Below the pieces are notes generated by a model. The model was not told the origin of the DNA. It worked only from the letters and a program-made list of their open reading frames with translations, and did not search any database. Of a stretch of DNA of 9,099 nucleotides, positions 1-7,500 are shown one piece after another. The stretch spans positions 1 through 9,099 of the forward strand of contig JBBQQT010000140.1 of the NCBI GenBank assembly GCA_038215555.1. Reading direction: 5' to 3'. This stretch comes from PFJX01 sp038215555 (GTDB lineage Bacteria > Pseudomonadota > Gammaproteobacteria > Burkholderiales > Thiobacillaceae). Every line of letters begins with the position of its first letter. The stretch's first letter is position 1. The translations under genes were made by a program, and so were the position numbers.

Positions 1-1
1 C

Positions 2-685
2 AGCCAGAACACCGAAAACGCCAAACTCACCGACAACATGGCGCAGAAGGCGTCGAAGGAAGCCGCCGAGGGCGGCGAAGCGGTCAAGCAGACGGTGGCC
101 GCGATGAAACAGATTGCCGGCAAGATCGGCATCATTGACGACATCGCCTACCAGACCAACATGCTGGCGCTCAACGCCGCGATCGAGGCCGCCCGCGCCG
201 GCGAACACGGCAAGGGCTTCGCGGTGGTGGCCGCGGAAGTGCGCAAGTTGGCCGAACGCAGCCAGGTCGCCGCGCAGGAAATCGGCGAACTGGCCAGCGG
301 CAGCGTGCAGATGGCGGAACGCGCCGGTACGCTGCTCGACGAAATCGTGCCGTCGATCCAGAAAACCTCCGACCTGGTGCAGGAAATCGCCGCCGGCTCC
401 AGTGAACAGTCGTCGGGCATCGGCCAGATCAACAGCGCCATGAGCCAGTTGTCGCAGACCACCCAGCAGAATGCCTCGGCCTCGGAAGAACTGGCTGCCA
501 CGGCGGAAGAGATGAATGGTCAGGCGGAACAACTGCAACAGACCATGGCCTTCTTCAAACTCGCCGGCGTCAGCCAGGGCGGGCAGGGCGCCGGTCCGGG
601 CATATCCGCTCGTGCGCAATCGTGCATCGCTCGCCCCAGTGGCAAGGACGCCGATCCGTCCGAGCGCGATTTCGTGCGCTTCTGA
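2..685 (+). CDS. Methyl-accepting chemotaxis protein, C-terminal part (5' truncated by window edge)
   Basis: This is the cytoplasmic signalling domain of a chemoreceptor, which controls a CheA/CheW array and is tuned by reversible glutamate methylation. The frame is open from base 2 with no start, so the sensor, any membrane segments and the HAMP domain lie outside. The hairpin tip, nearly invariant in the family, is clear: IDDIAYQTNMLALNAAIEAA, then ARAGEHGKGFAVVAAEVRKL (about nt 131-250). The C-terminal helix has a perfect methylation-site match, ASASEELAAT (nt 473-502), followed by AEEMNGQAEQL; the helix ends at AFFKLAG. A Gly/Ser/Pro-rich tail of about 33 residues follows and ends in DFVRF just before TGA. 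This fits the aromatic-x-x-aromatic CheR-tethering pentapeptide of some receptors (e.g. NWETF), which is an inference here. CheR, a CheB-CheR fusion and CheD lie downstream, so this receptor is their probable substrate. Confidence 0.95.
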   Translation, partial: SQNTENAKLTDNMAQKASKEAAEGGEAVKQTVAAMKQIAGKIGIIDDIAYQTNMLALNAAIEAARAGEHGKGFAVVAAEVRKLAERSQVAAQEIGELASGSVQMAERAGTLLDEIVPSIQKTSDLVQEIAAGSSEQSSGIGQINSAMSQLSQTTQQNASASEELAATAEEMNGQAEQLQQTMAFFKLAGVSQGGQGAGPGISARAQSCIARPSGKDADPSERDFVRF

Positions 686-745
686 GATGGGGGTCAATCA
701 ATGTGGGCACTTCAACATGAGCCGGAACCAAAGCTACATATCTGG

Positions 746-795
746 ACCCCGGCCTGCGCCGGGGTGACGGAGTGCTTTGGGACATCCCGCCAAAT
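746..795 (+). repeat. Palindromic intergenic repeat (REP-like), copy 1, upstream of cheR
   Basis: A near-perfect hairpin is seen: A+CCCCGGC, loop CTGC, GCCGGGG+T (746-765). It is followed by the tail GTGACGGAGTG and a further stretch that resembles sequence before cheD: from 764 and from 8373, 25 of 32 bases match by hand alignment without gaps. Short palindromes ending in GTGACG are common intergenic repeats in beta- and gammaproteobacteria; that is family knowledge, and I have no copy number for this genome. The stem has no following T-run, so I do not call it an intrinsic terminator, although it could protect the mRNA 3' end or attenuate transcription between the receptor and cheR. The rest of the 686-809 gap shows no convincing promoter or other gene. 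Confidence 0.65.
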
Positions 796-809
796 CTACC
801 GAAATCGTC

Positions 810-1628
810 ATGACTCTGACCGACCAGGAATTCGATTTCCTGCGCAAACTGCTTTACGAAGCAGCAGGCATCAATCTCACCAACGAGAAAAAGGCGCTGG
901 TCATCGGCCGCCTGACGCGACGTATCGAAAGCCTGGGTATTGCCAGCTATGGCGAGTATTTCCGTCTTGTCGCAGGCCGCACTGACCCGCAGGAACGGCA
1001 ATGGGCGCTGGATGCGCTGACCACTAACGAAACATTTTTCTTCCGCGAACCGGCGCATTTCGCTTTCCTGAGCGAAACCATCGTTCCCACCGTCCCGCCG
1101 GGCGATACCTTCCGGGTCTGGAGCGCGGCCAGTTCGTCCGGCGAAGAGGCTTACAGCATCGCGATGGTGCTGTCTGAGCGGCTGGGCATGCGGCCGTGGG
1201 AGATCATCGGTTCCGACTTGAGCACCAAAGTGTTGGCAAAAGCGAGTCGCGGTCAATACCCGATGGAACGTGCCGAGAAAATCCCGAAACCGTATTTGCG
1301 CGCCTATTGCCTGAAAGGCACTGGCGAACAGGAAGACTCATTCCTGATCGACCCTGCACTGCGCAAGCGAGTCCGGTTTCAACAGGCCAACTTGATGGAA
1401 CCGCTGCCCAAACTGGGCCTGTTCGATGTCATTTTCCTGCGCAATGTGCTGATCTATTTCGATATGCCGACCAAGCGTCGGGTGATCGAGAATCTGCTGC
1501 CGTTCATGAAGCCGAATGGCTATTTTTTCTCTGGACATTCTGAAAGTATTACCGGCCTGGTGCCGGGTCTCGTGCAGGTGAAGCCCGCTATTTATCGGAA
1601 ACCCTTAACCAGTACATTCTCTCGATGA
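810..1628 (+). CDS. cheR: Chemotaxis protein methyltransferase CheR (stand-alone)
   Basis: CheR is an S-adenosylmethionine-dependent methyltransferase that esterifies glutamates on receptor methylation helices, in the cytoplasm. The product has 272 residues, a usual CheR length. Visible parts in order: N-terminal helical domain (1-70), TTNETFFFRE (71-80), the SAM-binding strand and loop VWSAASSSGEEAYSIAM (103-119), the SAM-contacting acid in SDLS (D136), a beta-subdomain-like insert (about 145-195), FLRNVLIYF (209-217) and SGHSES (241-246). No core motif is missing. I chose ATG 810. A TTG at 777 would extend the frame, but the extra residues translate repeat-derived DNA and do not look like CheR. 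No clear Shine-Dalgarno precedes the ATG. The stop overlaps the next start in ATGA, which suggests translational coupling. The beta-subdomain docks receptor pentapeptides in some CheRs, consistent with the aromatic C-terminus of the receptor upstream. Confidence 0.95.
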   Translation: MTLTDQEFDFLRKLLYEAAGINLTNEKKALVIGRLTRRIESLGIASYGEYFRLVAGRTDPQERQWALDALTTNETFFFREPAHFAFLSETIVPTVPPGDTFRVWSAASSSGEEAYSIAMVLSERLGMRPWEIIGSDLSTKVLAKASRGQYPMERAEKIPKPYLRAYCLKGTGEQEDSFLIDPALRKRVRFQQANLMEPLPKLGLFDVIFLRNVLIYFDMPTKRRVIENLLPFMKPNGYFFSGHSESITGLVPGLVQVKPAIYRKPLTSTFSR

Positions 1629-4582
1629 CCCAAGCAGAAACTCCCGCCAAAGGCCGCAAGCCGGCCAAATCCGCGCAACCCAAACCGCCCAGTCAATTTG
1701 ACGGCTATGTCGTCGGCATTGGCGCCTCCGCCGGCGGCCTGGATGCGCTGGAACGCTTTTTTCATGAAATGAAAGTGGATTCGGGCGCCGCCTTCGTGGT
1801 GATTCAGCATCTTTCGCCGGATCACAAAAGCATGATGGCCAATCTGCTGTCGCGGCATACCAAAATGCCGGTGGTCACCGTCGAGGATGCAATGCGCATC
1901 GAGCCCAACGTGGTCTATCTGATCCCGCCGGGCAGCCTGATGACGATTGCAGTCGGCCAGTTGCGCCTGTCGCCGAAGAACCCGCGCGGACTGTCGTTGC
2001 CGATTGATCTGTTCTTCAACTCGCTGGCGCTGGAATACGACAATCATGCAGTGGGCATCATCCTTTCCGGCACCGGCTCCGACGGCACGCGCGGCGCGGT
2101 GGCGATCAACGCGGCGGGCGGTTTGCTGCTGGCGCAAGACCCGGAAACCTGCAAATTTGACGGCATGCCGCGCAGCGCCATCGTCACCGGCCTGGTGGAT
2201 GCCGTGTTGCCGCCGGAAGACCTTGGGCCACGCATCCTCGACCATATCCAGCATGTGCCGCAGCCCGCGCTGCTGAAGGCCGAACAGCCGGATTCGTCGC
2301 TCGACTCGCCGTTGGATCGTGACTCGCCGATGGAAGAAATCCTGCATCTGCTGCATCAGCAGGGCGGCGTCAATTTCCGTGAATACAAACCCGCCACCGT
2401 GGTGCGCCGGATCGAACGCCGGATGCAGGTGCGGCATGTGCCGGACCTGGAAAATTATCTCAAGTTGCTGCAAGGAGATCGCTCCGAAGCGCTGACGCTG
2501 CGGCGCGAGATTCTGATCCCGGTGACCAATTTCTTTCGCGATATCGAGGCGTTTGACGTGATGGCCAAGACCGTCGTCAATCTTGTGCGTGAGCGGGATG
2601 ACGGCCAACCTTTGCGGGTCTGGGTGGCGGGCACGTCGACTGGTGAAGAGGCTTACTCCATCGCCATCCTGTTTGCCGAAGCGTTCGAACAGGTCAGGCG
2701 CTGGCCCAGCCTCAAGATTTTCGCTACCGATGTGGAACAGCAGAATATTGAAGCCGCCGGCGCTGGTCTGTTCTCCGAGGCGATCACGGCGGAAGTCTCG
2801 CCGGAACGGCTGGAACGCTTCTTCAGCAAGCGCGGCAACCATTTCGTGGTGAAAAGCGAGATTCGGCAGAACATCGTGTTTGCCCGGCACAACCTTCTGG
2901 AAGACCCGCCGTTTACCCGGATGGATCTGGTGATCTGCCGCAACGTCCTGATTTACTTCAAAACTGTGGCGCAGGAACGGGCGCTGCGACGGATGCAGTA
3001 TTCGCTCGCCTCGAACGGCACATTGTTCATCGGCTCCAGCGAGTCACTCGGCGCGTTGCAGCAGGATTTCTCGCCAGTCAGCAGCAAGCACAAGATTTAC
3101 CGCATCCTGCGTCATGTCTCGCTGCCTCTGGAAAGTGGCGGTCACACGTTGTCGCGCATGCCTGGTGTGATTCCGCGCCGCTCCGGCGGTTTTCACCGGT
3201 CCGGTCCGACTGCGGAATCGCTGGCGATCGACACCGGCCAGCAACTCTTGTTGAACGACTACGCGCCGCCCAGCCTGCTGGTCAGTTCAAAACACGAACT
3301 CATCCATGTTTTTGGTGCGGCGCAGCGTTATCTGGTGTTCCCGCCCGGCAACGTCAGTCTGGAACTGGTTCGCTTGCTGCCGAACCGGCTGGCGCCGATC
3401 GCAATAGCACTGCTGCACAAGGCGAGCAAGGATCGCGCAGTGATTCATTCCGACGCGGTGTCGCTCGAATTGGTCAATGGCGAGAAGGAACGTGTCAGCC
3501 TGGTGGCGCGGCCGGTGTCCGGGCCGGAAATCGGCGAAGCGATGCTGCTGCTGACCATCAAAAGCGAGCCGCTGTCGCCGGAATCGGTGCAATCCGGTAG
3601 GTCAACCCTCAATCTCGATGCGGAAACCGTCGAGCGCATGGGCGTGCTGGAACGCGAACTGGCGGCGGCGCGTGACAGCTTGCAAGCGACCATCGAGGAA
3701 CTGGAAACCGCGAATGAAGAACTGCAGGCCACCAACGAGGAGTTGATGGCGAGCAACGAGGAATTGCAGAGCAGCAACGAGGAACTGCAATCGGTGAACG
3801 AAGAGCTGTACACCGTCAATGCCGAGAATCAGGAAAAGATCGAAATTCTCAACCGACTCAACGCCGACCTCGACAGCATGGCCAAGGCCGCCACCATCGC
3901 TACGCTGTTTGTCGATGACAGCCTGTGCTTGACCCGCTTCACCACCGAAGCCAGCCAGTTATTCAAAATTCGCGAAGGCGACGTCGGGCGTCATCTGGAC
4001 GACTTCAGCCATATTCTGGAGCACCCCGATTTCATTGGCGAACTGCGCAATACCTTGGCCAGCGGCACGCCGTTCGAGCAGGAAATCAGCGCCCGCAACG
4101 GCAAGTGCTATCTCGCCCGCATCCTGCCTTACACCTTGCCATCCGGGCAGACCCGCAGTGCGGTAGTCAGCTTCATCGACGTCACCGCGTTGAGTGATAT
4201 TCATCGACTGCAAGCCATTCTCGATTCACTGCCCGAACATATTGCCGTGCTCGATCGCGATGGTGTCATTACTTTGATCAACGCAGCCTGGCGCAAATTT
4301 GCCATCGACAATGGCGATCCCGACTTGCTCAGTAGCGGGATTGGCGCCAATTATTTGGCAGCCTGCCAGGAAGACGGCAGGGTGGATGGACTCAACGCGC
4401 TGTTGGCGCGACAGGGTTTGCAACAGGTATTGAGTGGCGAACGACAGGAATTCAACCTTGAATATCCTTGTGACTCGGCCACCGAACAACGTGGGTATGC
4501 CATGCATGCCGCCCCGATCAGTGGCAAGGGCGGTGGTGTAGTCGTCAGTCACATCAATATCAGCAATTGGAAACTGGATTGA
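1625..4582 (+). CDS. CheB-CheR fusion with NEEL coiled coil and PAS domains
   Basis: This 985-residue cytoplasmic protein carries both opposing receptor-modifying activities. Residues 25-210 are a CheB methylesterase/glutamine deamidase with the triad visible as S35 (GIGASAGG), H62 (IQHLSPDH) and D153 (LSGTGSDG). Residues 235-495 are CheR, with TNFFRD (301-306), the SAM motif VWVAGTSTGEEAYSIAI (332-348), ATDV (367-370) and ICRNVLIYF (437-445). Residues 540-650 look like a weak PAS-like linker usual in such fusions. Residues 665-750 are a coiled coil with five NEEL heptads, followed by PAS domains at about 751-856 and 860-985. The receiver domain of classical CheB is absent, so direct CheA control is not expected. 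The protein stops after the last PAS, with no kinase or GGDEF module, although related fusions often continue. It starts in an ATGA overlap with cheR and ends two bases before the ATG of the GGDEF-EAL gene. No transmembrane segment is seen. Confidence 0.95.
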   Translation: MTQAETPAKGRKPAKSAQPKPPSQFDGYVVGIGASAGGLDALERFFHEMKVDSGAAFVVIQHLSPDHKSMMANLLSRHTKMPVVTVEDAMRIEPNVVYLIPPGSLMTIAVGQLRLSPKNPRGLSLPIDLFFNSLALEYDNHAVGIILSGTGSDGTRGAVAINAAGGLLLAQDPETCKFDGMPRSAIVTGLVDAVLPPEDLGPRILDHIQHVPQPALLKAEQPDSSLDSPLDRDSPMEEILHLLHQQGGVNFREYKPATVVRRIERRMQVRHVPDLENYLKLLQGDRSEALTLRREILIPVTNFFRDIEAFDVMAKTVVNLVRERDDGQPLRVWVAGTSTGEEAYSIAILFAEAFEQVRRWPSLKIFATDVEQQNIEAAGAGLFSEAITAEVSPERLERFFSKRGNHFVVKSEIRQNIVFARHNLLEDPPFTRMDLVICRNVLIYFKTVAQERALRRMQYSLASNGTLFIGSSESLGALQQDFSPVSSKHKIYRILRHVSLPLESGGHTLSRMPGVIPRRSGGFHRSGPTAESLAIDTGQQLLLNDYAPPSLLVSSKHELIHVFGAAQRYLVFPPGNVSLELVRLLPNRLAPIAIALLHKASKDRAVIHSDAVSLELVNGEKERVSLVARPVSGPEIGEAMLLLTIKSEPLSPESVQSGRSTLNLDAETVERMGVLERELAAARDSLQATIEELETANEELQATNEELMASNEELQSSNEELQSVNEELYTVNAENQEKIEILNRLNADLDSMAKAATIATLFVDDSLCLTRFTTEASQLFKIREGDVGRHLDDFSHILEHPDFIGELRNTLASGTPFEQEISARNGKCYLARILPYTLPSGQTRSAVVSFIDVTALSDIHRLQAILDSLPEHIAVLDRDGVITLINAAWRKFAIDNGDPDLLSSGIGANYLAACQEDGRVDGLNALLARQGLQQVLSGERQEFNLEYPCDSATEQRGYAMHAAPISGKGGGVVVSHINISNWKLD
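3713..3817 (+). repeat. Five in-frame 21-bp (heptad) repeats encoding NEELxxx
   Basis: Inside the CheB-CheR fusion, residues 697-731 read as five consecutive heptads that start NEEL: NEELQAT, NEELMAS, NEELQSS, NEELQSV, NEELYTV. At DNA level each unit starts AAYGARGARYTG, with synonymous variation, so these are degenerate tandem 21-mers rather than exact duplicates. Leu at a fixed heptad position with flanking Glu predicts a parallel coiled coil that links the CheB/CheR half to the PAS half. NEEL heptads are a recurring feature of this fusion family; dimerisation and signal transmission are inferred roles. Confidence 0.85.
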
Positions 4583-4584
4583 GC

Positions 4585-7500
4585 ATGAAAATACCGGAGA
4601 TATCAAAGGCTTCAATGCAGTCGGCGGATGAAGTGAACATTCGTCGCCGTGCCAGCGAAGCCTTGCGTCAGGGCTGTTTCGATCTGGCCGACAGGCTGCT
4701 CGCCAGCGGCGATGTCGAGCTTGCCAGTCTGATTGAAAATCTGCGCATCTACCAGGCGGAGCTGACCATCCAGAACGAGGAACTGCTCGCCGCGCAGATC
4801 GAATCGCAGTACGCGCTGGAACGCTTCTCCGGCTTGTTCGCGCATCTGCCGCTGGCCGAACTGGTGGTCGACCGGAGCGGCCTGATCCATGACGCCAACG
4901 CCGCCGCCACCTGCCTGTTCGCGCTCAACAACAACCATCTGCACCAGCACTACCTTCTTCGTTTGGTCGACCGGGTGCATGCCGGCGACCTAGTTCATGC
5001 ACTGGTCGTGGCCAACGAGTCAGGCGCCAGCCAGATCGGCCCGATCAAATTCATCACTGCGCAAGCCACGCCCTTCATCGGCGAACTGCATGTCGCCCGC
5101 TTGCCCACGCGGGAAGGGGAAATCGTGCAGTTCGTCTGCGCGGTGGTCGATCACAGCGAGCGGCTGCGGCACGAGGCCGAGACCGCCAGCATCAACCAGC
5201 GCCTGCGCGAGAGCGGAGTGCGCTACCGCATCCTCGCCGAGCATTCACCGGACTGGGAATACTGGCTGGGGCCGGATGACCGGTTCGAATATGTCTCGCC
5301 CGCCTGCGAAGCGATCTGCGGTTATCCACCGGCGGCTTTTCTGGATGACCCGGAACTGTTCTGCCGCCTGCTGCACCCGGATGATCACGCCACCTGGCAC
5401 AGCCATGGCCAAGCCGCCGTCTCGGCGCAGCATGGCGCGCATGAAAACCTGCTGCTTCGCATCGTCGATCAGGCCGGCAACGTGCTGTGGCTGGAGCACC
5501 AATGCAGTTCGGTTTATGAAAATGGGGTGTATCTAGGCCGTCGCGGCGTCAACCGCAACGTCACTCGACGCGTCCTGGCCGAGACGGAATCGCGCCACGT
5601 CAGCCGCCTGCTGAAGACCCTGAGCGAAGTGAATCAGCTCATCATACGGACGCACGACGAAAGCCGTCTGATCAAAGAAGTCTGTCGAATCGCGGTGGAA
5701 ATCGGCGGCTTGAAAGCCAGTCTGGTGGCCATGCTGGATGAAGTCAGCGGGGAATTCTGGTCGCACTCCTGGTCGAGCCAGGTCGGCGAGATGCCTGAAA
5801 ACTGGCAGGCAAAACTCGAAGGCAGCGATGTCTTGTTGCCGCACGGGGTGCGTCAGTCGATGAATATCCCTTTGCCATGTGAAGCGGAAACAAGCAATGA
5901 CCCGGCGCTGGCCTGGCACGCCTGGTTGCGCGGCAACGGCATCGGTGCGGTGATTCATTTCCCACTGCAGCGCGACGGCCGCACGGTCGGATTGATGACC
6001 TATTTCGCCGGCTCGCTGGAATTCCTGCGCGCCGATGTTTGCAATCTGTTATGCGAACTGGCCGGCGACCTCTCGTTTGCGCTGGAAGGTTACAGCCATC
6101 GTCAGCAGGAGTTTGAAGCGCGTTACCAACTGGCGGAACGTGAGGCCTATCTACGCACCATCATGCAGACCGTGCCGCTGGGCATGGGTGTGGTCGTGGG
6201 GCGAGTCTTCACCGAGATCAATCCGCGCGTAGGCGAAATGCTGGGATATTCGGCCGCGGAGTTGCTGGGCCAGTCGGTCCGCATGATTTATGCCGACGAT
6301 GCGGAATACGAACGCGTCGGTCGGGAGAAATATGCCGGGCTGGTCAGCACCGGAACGGGTCGCATTGAAACCCGCTGGCAACGCAAGGATGGCGTCCTGA
6401 TCGACGTCAATCTGATCAGTTCCGCCTTCGATGCCAGCGATCTGAGCAAAGGCGTGGTGTTTACCGCCGAAGACATCAGCCCACGCAAACAGTCTGAATC
6501 TGCCTTCGAGAAGGTGCAGCAGCAACTGGAAATGGCCATTGATGCGGCCGATCTGGGGATTTATGACTTCGATTTGCATCATGGCCGGGTCAGCGTCAAC
6601 GACCGTTATCTGCGTATGCTGGGATATGCGCCGGGTCAACTCGAATTCAGCCAGGCCCTCTGGCTCAACATGATTCACCCGGATGATCTGCCGGCCGTGA
6701 ACGCAGCTCTGGTGGATGATCCGCAACGGGTGCTGGCCGGGGTCGAGGTGGAATACCGCATGCGTCACAAATCTGGCGCATGGATCTGGGTGCTGGATCG
6801 CACCAAGGGCTATGCCGACGTCAGCGATGGCCGTATTGTCCGCGCAATCGGCACGCACATGGACTTGACTGCGCGCAAGCAGAATGAAGATCGGATCGAT
6901 TTCCTGTCTCACTACGACACCCTGACGCATCTGCCCAACCGCGAACTGTTGCGCGACCGTCTTGAGCATGCGCTGCCGCGGGTGCGCCGGGATGGCGAGC
7001 AATTGGCTGTGCTGATGATCGATCTGGATCGTTTCAAGACGATCAACGAATCCCTCGGTCACACCGTCGGCGATGCACTGTTGAAAGCGGTGGCCGAGCG
7101 GATGCAAAGTCTGATGCGCGGCGGCGATACGCTGGCGCGGGTCGGCGGCGACGAATTCATTTTGCTGCTGGAGAACGATGTCACCGTCCTCAGCGCCAGC
7201 ACCGTGGCGCAGAAATGGATGCAGTTGTTTACCCAGCCGATCCAGGTTGGCGACAGTGCGCTTGCGGTTACCGCCAGCATCGGCATCAGCCTGTTCCCCA
7301 CCGATGGCGACAGCGCCGACGACCTGCTGAGGCATGCGGACGTGGCGCTGTACAAGGCCAAGGGGCAGGGGCGCAATAATTTCCAGTTTTACGAACAGGG
7401 AATGACCGCCGGCGCGTTTGAGCATCTGTTGCTGGAAAATGCCTTGCGCGGCGCAGTCAGCCGCAACGAGCTGCGCGTCCATTACCAGCCACAGATCGAT

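Noticed and set aside
708..725. Sigma-54-like TGGGCAC before cheR
   Set aside because: The required second block (TTGC) is not at the right distance.
746..765. Hairpin after the receptor gene as a rho-independent terminator
   Set aside because: The stem is strong but no run of T follows. The GTGACGGAGTG tail marks it as an intergenic repeat instead.
1592..2890. 432-codon open frame on the minus strand opposite the CheB-CheR fusion
   Set aside because: Low-complexity His/Arg/Gln composition typical of an antisense shadow. It covers the CheB and CheR active sites of a clear plus-strand gene.
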